Of a DNA stretch of 64,000 bases, positions 55,455-63,976 are shown one piece after another. The notes under the pieces are model-generated. The model did not search any database and had not been told where the DNA came from. It worked only from the letters and a program-made list of their open reading frames with translations. How positions within the stretch are numbered: the first letter of the stretch is position 1; each line of letters begins with the position of its first letter. The DNA lies in the NCBI RefSeq assembly GCF_038957035.1, contig NZ_CP152412.1:8056501-8120500 (forward strand), written 5' to 3'. Origin of the DNA: Bradyrhizobium sp. B097. GTDB lineage: Bacteria; Pseudomonadota; Alphaproteobacteria; Rhizobiales; Xanthobacteraceae. Both the position numbers and the translations under genes were made by a program.

Positions 55455-55970
55455 ATCGCCAAGTGACGGGATATCTCGCGTAAGAAAACGCAGCCGCCAA
55501 AATCGACAATATAGTAATTCTTATCAGTTGGTTATACATGATAACCCGCCATATTCGGCATTAGCCAAGGCGACAGCAGATCGAAAGCACGGAGCTGAAA
55601 AATATAAATTGGATACATTCAACACTACGAGCCGCGGGGGTCTGTCCACGCGGCAAGTGAGATTGATGCCGAGCCGTATATTCGACGGGGGCTGCAAAAC
55701 TCGGCGTGGGTTTATGGTGCGCTCGGAGGGAGGTCGCATTTCCTGTAGCTTCAATGAGTTACAGGGGCGGAAAACGAGTTAAAGTGCATTTCGCGCTCTA
55801 AAGTGCCTTTCGGCCCTGTCATACTTCGGGCAGGGCGCAGCGGCAGGATTTGAACCTGCATTCTCTTCGACCGCGCCAAACCTAAGTAGAAATCGAAGGC
55901 TCTATGGGTATCTTCCGGCCGCTTTTCCTGAGCGCCTAACGGCAATAGCCCGTGATAGCGCCAGCCACTA
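55455..55970. other. Intergenic region between the two catabolic operons
   Basis: About 515 bases, AT-richer than average, with no credible gene. It carries upstream sequence of the ABC operon and the tail of the leuCD operon. One notable element is GCAGGATTTGAACCTGC at 55843-55859, a tRNA T-arm read on the - strand. Confidence 0.5.
55843..55859 (-). other. Isolated tRNA T-arm-like fragment
   Basis: On the - strand: GCAGG-TTCAAAT-CCTGC, a perfect T-arm stem-loop with canonical TTCAAAT loop, followed by CGCTGCGCC. I cannot pair a 5' acceptor strand, anticodon arm or CCA with it. Possibly the worn end of an old tRNA-integrated element. Confidence 0.4.
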
Positions 55971-56588
55971 TCAGGCGCCCGACAACACCCAGACCCAGCC
56001 GCGAGCGGCGCGGTCGTGCTGTTGCCAGGCAACGATGTCGTCCCGCTGCCGCAGCGTCAGCTCGATCTCGTCGATCCCTTCGATCAATGTCTTCCGCCGG
56101 GCGGCATCGATCTCGAAGCCGATCTGCTCGCCATCGGGCAATGCGATGGACTGACTGACTAGGTCGACAGTGAGCGCCTCGCCCTGCGCGGTCTGCGCCG
56201 AGATCGTCCTGACGGCTAATTCCGGGAGAGCGACCGGAAGCATGCCGTTCTGGAAGCAGTTGTTGTAGAAGATGTCGCCAAAGCTCTCGGCGATGACACA
56301 GCGCAGCCCTGCTGCCATCAGCGCCCATACAGCGCCTTCGCGCGATGAGCCGCAGCCGAAGTTCGCGCCCGCGATCAGGATCGGCGCAGCGCGGAACGCC
56401 GGCCGGTTCAGCACGAAATCCGGATTCTCGCTACCGTCCTTGTGATAGCGCAGCGCCTCAAGCGCATAACGTCCGAGTTGGTCGCGCGGCACCGACGTCA
56501 GCCGCTCGATCCGAATGATGAGATCGGTATCGATATTGGCGCGCGGCAGCGCGGCAGCGGGGCCGGTGACCTGAGTGAATGGTTGCAT
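55971..56588 (-). CDS. LeuD-like small subunit of an aconitase-family hydro-lyase
   Basis: A 205-residue swivel-domain protein with LeuD motifs: ANIDTDLIIRIERLTSV near residue 18, ILIAGANFGCGSSREGAVWA, and FGDIFYNNCFQNGMLPV. It pairs with the LeuC-like subunit encoded 2 bases upstream. Family members include isopropylmalate dehydratase, citraconase-type and dimethylmaleate hydratases. Its place in a catabolic operon with a lyase and a PrpF-type isomerase argues for a degradative substrate rather than leucine synthesis (inference). Confidence 0.88.
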   Translation of the reverse strand: MQPFTQVTGPAAALPRANIDTDLIIRIERLTSVPRDQLGRYALEALRYHKDGSENPDFVLNRPAFRAAPILIAGANFGCGSSREGAVWALMAAGLRCVIAESFGDIFYNNCFQNGMLPVALPELAVRTISAQTAQGEALTVDLVSQSIALPDGEQIGFEIDAARRKTLIEGIDEIELTLRQRDDIVAWQQHDRAARGWVWVLSGA

Positions 56589-56590
56589 CC

Positions 56591-57994
56591 TCAGAGTTTC
56601 CTTACATCGGTGATCATTCCGGTGACCGCGGCCGCGACCGCCATGGCGGGGCTTGCGAGATGGGTGCGCGCACCCGGCCCCTGCCGGCCGACGAAGTTGC
56701 GGTTCGATGTCGAGACGCAGCGGGCGCCCGTCGGCACCTGCTCCCCGTTCGCCGCAACACACATGCTGCAACCGGGCTCCCGCCATTGAAAGCCGGCGGC
56801 CTTGAACACGGCGTCGAGGCCTTCGGCCTCCGCCTTGCGCTTCACCTTCTCCGAGCCCGGAACTATCCAGGCATTGAGCCCGGGCGCGACCTGCCGGCCG
56901 CGCGAAAGACCGGCGGCCTCGCGCAGGTCGGACAGCCGCGAATTGGTGCAGGAGCCGATGAACACCCAATCGACCTTGGTGCCAGCGATTGGCCGCCCCG
57001 GCGTCAGCGCCATATAGTCCAGCGCCTCCTGCCACGCCTTGCGACTGACAGGATCGGGCGCAGTGGCCGGATCGGGGATGGCCTGATCGATCGCGATCGC
57101 ATGCTCCGGGCTCGTGCCCCAGGTGACGGTCGGCGCGACATCGTCGGCACGGACGATCTCGTCACGATCATAGCGTGCGTCGGCGTCGGCATGGAGCGAA
57201 CGCCAATGCGCGAGCGCATCGTCGAACGCCTTGCCCCTGGGCGCGAAGCGGCGTCCTTCGACGTAGCGGAACGTGGTCTCGTCGGGAGCGACGAAGCCGA
57301 TCTTGGCACCGAGCTCGATCGACAGATTGCACATGGTCATCCGGGCTTCGACGTCCATGGCCCTGACCGCTTCACCGCCATATTCGACGGCGTATCCCGT
57401 GCCGGCCGATGCACCGACCTTGCCGATCAGATGCAGGATGAGATCCTTTGATGTCACGCCCTTGCCGGGCTTGCCTTCGAACCGAACCCGCATCGCCTTG
57501 GGTCTGCGCTGACGCAGCGTCTGCGTGGCCAGTGCATGCGTCAGCTCGGACGAGCCTACCCCGAAGGCCAGCGCACCCAGCCCGCCATTGGTGCAGGTGT
57601 GGCTGTCGCCGCAGATCAGCGAGACGCCGGGCAGCGTGATGCCGAGCTCGGGCGCCATCACATGCACGATGCCCTGCCCCATGTCGCCGAGCTCGAAATA
57701 GCGGATACCGGCCTTGTGCGAGAGATCGCGCAATCCCGCCCAGAGTCTTGCGCCCGGCTCAAATGTCTCGCCGGTGCGCCCCGGCCGTGTCGAGACCACG
57801 TGATCGGGAGTTGCGAAGGCAAGCTCGGGATTTGCCACAGCATGGCCCTTCTGCGCCAGCGCCGCGAGGCCCGCAGTGCCCGAGAGGTCATGCAGCAGAT
57901 GGCGGTCGATGTGCAGTAGCGACCAGCCACCGCCGAGATCGGCCACGACATGCAGGTCCCACAATTTGTCGAGCAGTGTCTTCGCCATGGTCAT
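56591..57994 (-). CDS. LeuC-like large subunit of an aconitase-family hydro-lyase
   Basis: A 467-residue [4Fe-4S] hydro-lyase subunit. Cluster cysteines are visible in VFIGSCTNSRLSDLR and EPGCSMCVAANGE. LICGDSHTCTNGGLGALAFG supplies active-site His/Ser. The start ATG overlaps the stop of the upstream lyase gene (ATGA). Operon context suggests hydration of a substituted maleate or aconitate-like acid. A role as ordinary LeuC is possible, but no leuA or leuB is nearby. Confidence 0.9.
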   Translation of the reverse strand: MTMAKTLLDKLWDLHVVADLGGGWSLLHIDRHLLHDLSGTAGLAALAQKGHAVANPELAFATPDHVVSTRPGRTGETFEPGARLWAGLRDLSHKAGIRYFELGDMGQGIVHVMAPELGITLPGVSLICGDSHTCTNGGLGALAFGVGSSELTHALATQTLRQRRPKAMRVRFEGKPGKGVTSKDLILHLIGKVGASAGTGYAVEYGGEAVRAMDVEARMTMCNLSIELGAKIGFVAPDETTFRYVEGRRFAPRGKAFDDALAHWRSLHADADARYDRDEIVRADDVAPTVTWGTSPEHAIAIDQAIPDPATAPDPVSRKAWQEALDYMALTPGRPIAGTKVDWVFIGSCTNSRLSDLREAAGLSRGRQVAPGLNAWIVPGSEKVKRKAEAEGLDAVFKAAGFQWREPGCSMCVAANGEQVPTGARCVSTSNRNFVGRQGPGARTHLASPAMAVAAAVTGMITDVRKL

Positions 57995-58872
57995 TCCGCC
58001 GCCCGTGGCGCAGCCGCATCGCGGAACCTGGTCGAAAGCGCGATCCATTCGTCGGAGCCGAGCCGGCGGAACCGCTCGCTGACCGGCATGGCGCCTGCCG
58101 AGCTCGGCGGCGCATTGGTCTCCTTGACGCCGCGCAGCGCGGAAATACAGGCTTCCGTTGCCGCGAGCAGCAGCAGGCTCGGCAGGATCGCAAGCCTGTA
58201 GCCGATCGATTGCGCCGTCGCGAAATCGATATCCGGTGTCTTGCCGCCGCGCACCACATTGAGCAGGCACGGCCCTTGCACCAGCTTCGGCACTGCCTGC
58301 AGCTCCTCCATGGTCTGCACCGCCTCGACGAAGGCCATGTCGGCACCGGCCGCGACCGCCGCGTTGGCGCGCGCAATCGCCTCGTCAAAGCCCGTGACAG
58401 CGCGGGCGTCGGTCCGCGCGATGATGACGAAATCCTGATCGCGCCGCGCCGCGACGGCCGCACGGATCTTGGCGACGAATTCGTCGGCGGGGATGATCTC
58501 CTTGCCGTCGAGATGGCCGCACCGTTTCGGCGCGACCTGGTCCTCGATATGAATGCCGGCGACGCCACGGGCCTCATGTTCGCGCACCGTGCGCGTGACA
58601 TTCAGCTCGTTGCCGTATCCGGTATCGGCATCGGCGATCACGGGTATATTGACCGAGCGCGCCAGGGTCGTCGCATTCGCCACCATTTCGGTCATCGTCA
58701 CCAGACCGAAATCGGGATAACCGAGCGTCGCCGCGGTGCCGGCGCCGGTCATGTAGACCGCCGGAAACCCGGCGCCCTCGACCAGCTTCGCTGTCATGCC
58801 GTCATAAGCGCCGGGTGCAAGAATGATTTGGCCGGAACGCATCAGGTTCCGATATGCCGTGGTCTGTTTCAT
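57991..58872 (-). CDS. Isocitrate lyase/PEP mutase family lyase
   Basis: A 293-residue TIM-barrel enzyme. The catalytic segment is APKRCGHLDGK (K-R-C-G-H), with metal ligands in ADADTGYGNELN and Glu in IHIEDQV. Relatives are 2-methylisocitrate lyase (PrpB), 2,3-dimethylmalate lyase and oxaloacetate decarboxylase. It should split a substituted malate or isocitrate to pyruvate or glyoxylate plus an acid. GGAG is 7 bases before the ATG. Flanked by a PrpF-type isomerase and a LeuCD-type hydratase, the order expected for an isomerise-hydrate-cleave pathway. Confidence 0.9.
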   Translation of the reverse strand: MKQTTAYRNLMRSGQIILAPGAYDGMTAKLVEGAGFPAVYMTGAGTAATLGYPDFGLVTMTEMVANATTLARSVNIPVIADADTGYGNELNVTRTVREHEARGVAGIHIEDQVAPKRCGHLDGKEIIPADEFVAKIRAAVAARRDQDFVIIARTDARAVTGFDEAIARANAAVAAGADMAFVEAVQTMEELQAVPKLVQGPCLLNVVRGGKTPDIDFATAQSIGYRLAILPSLLLLAATEACISALRGVKETNAPPSSAGAMPVSERFRRLGSDEWIALSTRFRDAAAPRAAE

Positions 58873-58886
58873 ATGGTTCTCCCAAT

Positions 58887-60095
58887 TCAAGCTTTGCCGG
58901 CGCTGACGGCGGCGACGTCGGTGAAAGTCGAAGTCGGCACGTAGACCGTGCCTTCCATGATGTGGCGCGCAGTGCGGCCGAAGCCGAGCTCATCGAATGC
59001 GACACCGCCGACCGTATTCGCATCGCGTGCCTTGACGCGGACCCGCATGATGCCGAGAGGATGGCCGATCCGTAGCGTATCGCGACCGTCCGGCGGCGCG
59101 CCGAGCGCCTGATTGACCAGCGAACCGGGAATTCGCGACGCCGCTGCCGTGCACATCGATCCGGTCCCCGCCATGCTCTCGTGGCACTTGTTGAAGAACA
59201 CCAGCCGCGCCCGCAGATCCATGTCGGAGGCAAGCACCTGCTCGCGTCGCATATTGCCGTATTCCGCTGGCGGCGCGACCAGCACCAGCAACGGTCCTCC
59301 CGTCGCTTCAGCTGACCGATCGCTGCAGCCCCGCGAAAACCCCATCCGCTCCGCCGATTTGCGGCGGATGTCCTCCAGCCGGGTGAGCAGCGGGCGGTTG
59401 CCATTGATCGCATCGGGAAGCTCGCTGCCCGTGAGGCCGACATCGCTGGCGCGAAAGAACGCGCAGGGATTGCCGACGTCACACAGCGTCACCTCGATGC
59501 GATCGCCGCCTTCGAGCTCCAGCGTGTCGACGGCATTCTCGGTCGGCAACATCCGCCCGGTGCGGGCGCCGAGCGTGAGATGATAGTCCATGAAGATCTC
59601 GGCGCCGGTCCCGGGCACACCGTCGATGGTGAAATCGCCGGTCACCTTTGCCCGTCCGCCCCGGACCGGGACATGCGCGATCAGAACCTTGTCGGTGTTG
59701 GTGTTGTAGATGCGAACGACGGTGACGGGCGAGACGACCTCGACAAGACCTGCGTTGATCGCGAATGGCCCGACGCCGGCGGAGATGTTGCCGCAATTGC
59801 CGCTCCAATGGATCGCATCTTGCTCGACCTCGAGCTGGCCGAAGGTGAAATCGACGTCGGCATCGCCTCGCGACGAGCGCTTGATGATCGCGATCTTTGA
59901 CGTGATCAGCCGCGAGCCGCCGAGACCGTCGATCTGGACCACGTCGGGTGTCCCCATGATCCGCTTCAGCACCCGGTCGCGCAGCGCACCACGCGGCGGC
60001 AGATCGGCCTCGTGGAAATAGACGCCCTTGCTGGTCCCGCCGCGCAGGATGGTGCAGGGAATGCCGGTCTGCTCGGGCAACACGCGTTGTTTCAT
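58887..60095 (-). CDS. PrpF-family isomerase (AcnD-accessory/methylitaconate-isomerase/GalD type)
   Basis: A 402-residue protein of the DAP-epimerase-fold PrpF family: IPCTILRGGTSKGVYFHEAD at the N-terminus, then WSGNCGNISAGVGPFAI with the first catalytic-type Cys, and GTGSMCTAAASRIPGSL with the second. Known members isomerise trans-aconitate-type acids, 3-methylitaconate or 4-oxalomesaconate. Lies 14 bases before the lyase gene and 10 bases after the MFS gene, so it is part of a tight operon. The exact substrate is unresolved. Confidence 0.9.
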   Translation of the reverse strand: MKQRVLPEQTGIPCTILRGGTSKGVYFHEADLPPRGALRDRVLKRIMGTPDVVQIDGLGGSRLITSKIAIIKRSSRGDADVDFTFGQLEVEQDAIHWSGNCGNISAGVGPFAINAGLVEVVSPVTVVRIYNTNTDKVLIAHVPVRGGRAKVTGDFTIDGVPGTGAEIFMDYHLTLGARTGRMLPTENAVDTLELEGGDRIEVTLCDVGNPCAFFRASDVGLTGSELPDAINGNRPLLTRLEDIRRKSAERMGFSRGCSDRSAEATGGPLLVLVAPPAEYGNMRREQVLASDMDLRARLVFFNKCHESMAGTGSMCTAAASRIPGSLVNQALGAPPDGRDTLRIGHPLGIMRVRVKARDANTVGGVAFDELGFGRTARHIMEGTVYVPTSTFTDVAAVSAGKA

Positions 60096-60105
60096 GCGTT
60101 CCTCC

Positions 60106-61509
60106 TCAGGATTTGTTCGGCACGACCGACAGCGCTCGCTCGGGCACGAGTTCCGGAGTCTGCGAGGCTGCCTGTTCGAGCGACACCTGTTTGGTTTCCG
60201 GCCCGAACAGCTGCACCGCGATCGCCTCGATCACCAGCAGCCCCGCGAGCATCGACACGATCGCGGCAAGCCCGCCATTGGCGTAGAGGTAGACCACCAG
60301 GAACTGCACGGCTGACGTCGCCAGCCGTCCGGCGGCGCCGCAGAGCCCAGTGCCGCGCAGCCGGTAGCGCGTCTCGAACAGCTCCGGCACATAGACCGTG
60401 TACGCGATCGTGTTGGTCACTCCGAGCGCTACCGCGAGCACGAAGCTGGTTGCGATGAATGCGTCGCCCTGGGTAAAGATCAGGGCGATCCCGAGTAGGG
60501 ACGAGAGCAGCGCGAACAGCGTGATGCTCGGCTTGCGACCGACCCAATCCGTGAGCACGACGCCGGCGCCCGCTCCGACGACCTTGCCGACCGTCATCAC
60601 CATGACGATCTGCAGCGACGATCCGAGGGTCATGCCCTGCTGCACGAAGATGGTCGGCAGCCACTGCAGGAAGCCGTACAGCGTGAAGCCGACCGTGATG
60701 TTGATCAGGATGCCGATCAGCGTTCGGCGCAGCACGGGGCGCGAAAACAGGACGGCCGACGAAATCGGTTCCTGCGACCGCACCGGCGCGGGCGGTGCGG
60801 CTTCCGGCAGCGGACCGCTTGCCGCAACGCGCGCCTCGATCTCGGACAGGACCTGGTCCGCCTCTTCGATGCGGCCGACGCTTTCCAGCCAGCGCGGTGA
60901 TTCCGGCATCGACCGCCGCGCCTGCCAGATCAGCAGCGCCGCGATGCCTGGAATCGCGAACATGTAGCGCCAGCCCACGGCCGGGATCACGTAATAGGCA
61001 ATGACAAGCGACACGAAGGAGGCGAAGTTGGCGATCATCGCCATCAGGGCCACCCAGCGGCCGCGGTTCTTCGCAGGCAGGAATTCCGCCAGCGTCGCAT
61101 AGCCGACGACAACCTCGGCGCCGAGGCCGAGCCCCATCACGAAGCGCAGACCGATCAGCACGGTCATGTGGGGTGCGAAGGCCGCGGCGAGCGATGCAAC
61201 GCCGAAGATTGCGAAGTTGAGCTGGTAGCAGAAGCGACGGCCATAACGGTCGCCGAGTACGCCCGCGAACCATGAGCCAATCAACAATCCAAGGAAGGTC
61301 ACCGACAGGAAGGTCGCGTTGACCGACATCGTCGACCATCCCTCCTGCACCAGTGCCGCCAGGATGCTGCCGCCGGAATAGAGCTCGAACAGATCGACGA
61401 ACATACCGGCGGTCACCAGCGCCACCAGCCGATAATGCCAGCCACTCATCGGCAACCGATCCAGCCGATTTCCGGCATTGGCGCTCATTGCGCCCGACGC
61501 AGGCGGCAT
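60106..61509 (-). CDS. MFS transporter, organic-acid/sugar porter type
   Basis: A 467-residue transporter with twelve predicted helices. MFS signatures include GVLGDRYGRRFCYQLNF between helices 2 and 3, GYATLAEFLPAKNRGRW, MPESPRWLESVGR at the central loop, and YVPELFETRYRLRGTGLCG in the second half. This resembles AAHS/metabolite:H+ symporters that import aromatic or dicarboxylic acids. Likely supplies the substrate of the surrounding pathway. Confidence 0.9.
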   Translation of the reverse strand: MPPASGAMSANAGNRLDRLPMSGWHYRLVALVTAGMFVDLFELYSGGSILAALVQEGWSTMSVNATFLSVTFLGLLIGSWFAGVLGDRYGRRFCYQLNFAIFGVASLAAAFAPHMTVLIGLRFVMGLGLGAEVVVGYATLAEFLPAKNRGRWVALMAMIANFASFVSLVIAYYVIPAVGWRYMFAIPGIAALLIWQARRSMPESPRWLESVGRIEEADQVLSEIEARVAASGPLPEAAPPAPVRSQEPISSAVLFSRPVLRRTLIGILINITVGFTLYGFLQWLPTIFVQQGMTLGSSLQIVMVMTVGKVVGAGAGVVLTDWVGRKPSITLFALLSSLLGIALIFTQGDAFIATSFVLAVALGVTNTIAYTVYVPELFETRYRLRGTGLCGAAGRLATSAVQFLVVYLYANGGLAAIVSMLAGLLVIEAIAVQLFGPETKQVSLEQAASQTPELVPERALSVVPNKS

Positions 61510-61548
61510 GCTCCCTCCTCCAATGTGTTGTGTGGCGGTCGGCGCGAT

Positions 61549-62973
61549 CTAGCTCAGCGGCGTCGCGGCGGCCCTGCGCAGACCCTTGACGAGCCCGGAC
61601 ATCGCGGTCGCAGGGCCCATCGTCCTGACGGCCTGCTCGATGGCCGCAGCCTTCGCGCTGCCGTAGGTCGGCTCAGCCAGCGAGAGGAATTTTGCAGTGA
61701 GGCCGTTCCAGTCCAGCGGACACTCGGGTTCGCCGAGCGGAGTGTCGATGGTCCGCGACAGCGTGATCCCGTCGATCTCGACGGTGAATGACGATCCGAT
61801 CTTCTGCATCGCAGGATCGACATGGGTCGTGATGCGCTGCGCCAGCGCGACGATGTCAGGCGCACCCAGCCGTTGATAGCTCGACCATTCGAGCTTGCCG
61901 TCGAGCCAGGCGGCAGCGGCCTGGAAATAGACGCTGAACTGCGCGTCGACATTGTTGCGCGGATCGAGCTTGGCGGGTGAGCGCTCGCCGACGATCTTCA
62001 TTGCCACCGGCGACAGACCGATATGGATCGCGGCGCGCGACAGGTCCGCCGCCGAGATCTGCTGCCGTAGCGCGATCGCGGCATCGATGGCCGAATGGGT
62101 GAAGCGACAGGATGGATACGGCTTGATCGCAGTGCGCAGCAGCGTCCACTGGGTGCCCAGACCATTCGTCAGGATGCCCGGCTGCGGCGCGCCGGTGAAG
62201 CTTGTCAGCACGCCATAACGCCCCTCGATCGCCGCGGCGGCGCCGATCACACCGGCCTCCGCCATCGTGACACAGAGAAACGCATCATGTGCGGCGAAGC
62301 CTGGGTGAAGCCGCTTGTTCCACGAGCCGTTCTCGAGATACTGCATCGAACCCGAGGCCTTGCTCAGCGCCAGCCCGAACGCGTTGCCGATGGCGGGGGG
62401 ATCGAGCCCGCGCAGTTTCGACACGGCTGCGACGGATCCGAAGATTCCGGCGATCGCCGTGATGTGGAAGCCGCGGTCATAGCCGGCGATGGTAATCGCG
62501 CCGCCGACCCGGCAATAGACCTCGTAGCCGACCGCCAGGGCTTCGAGAAACGCGGTACCGCCGGCGTCAACGCGCTCGGCCTCGACCAGCGCCGCCGAGA
62601 TCACTGGCGCGCCGGGATGGCCCTGGTTGGTGTCGTCGAAATCCAGCGTATGCGCGTAGGCGCCGTTGAGCAGCGCCGCGTATTGCCAGGAATAGCCGCG
62701 CCCCTCGCCGATCACGGTGCCAGGTCCGTCGGCTGCATCGAGCCGCGCGATCGCGGCACGGATCGCCGGGCTGCTTTCGCCATGCAGGGAGGCAAACGCC
62801 GAGTTGCCGACGTAATCGAGGAAGCAGCAGCGAAGCACGCGCACCGCCGGCTCCGGGAGGTCGGCAAACGATGTCTGCGCGACGAAGCGCGCCAGCGCAT
62901 CGGTGGCGCCGATGGCATCGATCGCGGCGGCGTCGTGCGCGCATTGCGGTGCGGGTCGGATAAGGCCTTGCAT
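61549..62973 (-). CDS. MmgE/PrpD family protein
   Basis: A 474-residue protein of the 2-methylcitrate dehydratase/cis-aconitate decarboxylase fold. Family features include TLDFDDTNQGHPGAPVISAA (the conserved D-D-T-N-x-x-H-P), GYEVYCRVG, FHITAIAGIFGSVAAVSKLR and KPYPSCRFTHSAIDAAI. It could be a dehydratase, or a decarboxylase making an itaconate-type acid. First gene of the six-gene operon, 85 bases from the divergent lysR. GGGAGCGAAGC precedes the ATG. Confidence 0.9.
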   Translation of the reverse strand: MQGLIRPAPQCAHDAAAIDAIGATDALARFVAQTSFADLPEPAVRVLRCCFLDYVGNSAFASLHGESSPAIRAAIARLDAADGPGTVIGEGRGYSWQYAALLNGAYAHTLDFDDTNQGHPGAPVISAALVEAERVDAGGTAFLEALAVGYEVYCRVGGAITIAGYDRGFHITAIAGIFGSVAAVSKLRGLDPPAIGNAFGLALSKASGSMQYLENGSWNKRLHPGFAAHDAFLCVTMAEAGVIGAAAAIEGRYGVLTSFTGAPQPGILTNGLGTQWTLLRTAIKPYPSCRFTHSAIDAAIALRQQISAADLSRAAIHIGLSPVAMKIVGERSPAKLDPRNNVDAQFSVYFQAAAAWLDGKLEWSSYQRLGAPDIVALAQRITTHVDPAMQKIGSSFTVEIDGITLSRTIDTPLGEPECPLDWNGLTAKFLSLAEPTYGSAKAAAIEQAVRTMGPATAMSGLVKGLRRAAATPLS

Positions 62974-63021
62974 GCTTCGCTCCCGGAAGAAATCGTTTGA
63001 CTCACACAACACCCAGGGCTT

Positions 63022-63042
63022 TCTTTCAACAATCCGGAAAGA
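63022..63042. promoter_or_regulatory. Candidate LysR binding site
   Basis: TCTTTC and GAAAGA form a 21-base inverted repeat with a 9-base centre in the 85-base gap between the MmgE/PrpD gene and the lysR start. The position suits an LTTR site controlling both directions. Confidence 0.45.
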
Positions 63043-63058
63043 TCGGATCGATTGATAG

Positions 63059-63976
63059 ATGAAACTGATCAATATCGAAGCCGCCGATTTGCAAAGCGTG
63101 CTGGCGATCGCCGAACTCGGCAGCTTTCGCGCCGCAGCTCTGGCGCTGGGCTGTTCGCAGCCAGCGATCACGGCGCGAATCCAGCGCGTCGAGGCGATCC
63201 TCGGGCTGAAGCTGTTTTACCGCACCACAAGGCGGGTGACGATCACCGAAGCCGGACAACGGCTGAAACTGCGGGCGGAACGCACGGTCGCAGACCTCGC
63301 CTCCATCGTGCAGGAGTTCAATGACGAGGCGCAGCTCAAGCGCGGCCGGGTGGTGCTCGGTGCCACCTCGACGGTCGCTGCCGGCCTGGTTCCTACGGCG
63401 GTCAAGCAGTTCAAGGAAGAATGGCCCGGCGTCGAGGTCGTCGTGATCGACGATTTCTTCGGCCGTGAGCTCGGCCGCCTCGCCAGCGGCGAGATCGATT
63501 TCGCGGTGATTCCGTTCGATCCGGAGGAGCGGCAGTACAATTTCCAGAAACTTCTCGACGACGCCTTCATGGTGATGGTGCCGAGCGGCCATCCGCTGAG
63601 CGCGCAGCGCTCGGTCGAGCTGCGGGATGTAGCGAAATACCCGATCATCAGCTTTCCACCGAACTCGACCGCCTGGGGCAATCTCGCGCGGGTCTTTGCC
63701 GAGGCCGGATTGCCCTATGAGCCGATCCTGCTGACGCGCAACATATTGACCAAAACGGCGATGGTGCGCGCCGGACTTGGAATCTCGTTCATTGCCGGCC
63801 TGGTCACGCCGCAACTCAATCTCGACGGGCTCAAGCTGCTGCCGCTCAGGGGGCGCAAGGCGACCCGGGAGATCGGGATTGCGACGCTGCGCGGCAAGCC
63901 GCTGCAGCCCGCGGCGCAGGCGTTCGTCAAGTTGTTGCGTTCGCGCGTCGCCCAGGCAAGGCGCGCCTCACGATAG
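63059..63976 (+). CDS. LysR family transcriptional regulator
   Basis: A 305-residue LTTR: N-terminal winged HTH (LQSVLAIAELGSFRAAALAL, GCSQPAITARIQRVEAILGL, FYRTTRRVTITEAG) and a CbbR/GltC-like effector domain. It is divergent from the MmgE/PrpD-MFS-PrpF-lyase-LeuCD operon with a palindrome in between, so it is likely its activator, with a pathway acid as effector. Confidence 0.92.
   Translation: MKLINIEAADLQSVLAIAELGSFRAAALALGCSQPAITARIQRVEAILGLKLFYRTTRRVTITEAGQRLKLRAERTVADLASIVQEFNDEAQLKRGRVVLGATSTVAAGLVPTAVKQFKEEWPGVEVVVIDDFFGRELGRLASGEIDFAVIPFDPEERQYNFQKLLDDAFMVMVPSGHPLSAQRSVELRDVAKYPIISFPPNSTAWGNLARVFAEAGLPYEPILLTRNILTKTAMVRAGLGISFIAGLVTPQLNLDGLKLLPLRGRKATREIGIATLRGKPLQPAAQAFVKLLRSRVAQARRASR

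Noticed and set aside
41895..55970. Island bounded by a direct repeat of the tRNA-Leu 3' end
   Set aside because: I looked for a second copy of the tRNA-Leu end (GGTTCGATTCC...GGGGCACCA) further right and did not see one. The tRNA fragments found belong to other tRNAs.
55971..57994. Leucine biosynthesis leuCD
   Set aside because: As an annotation by family it fits. The overlap with a lyase gene, the PrpF-type isomerase and the transporter point to catabolism, so I left the gene symbols empty.
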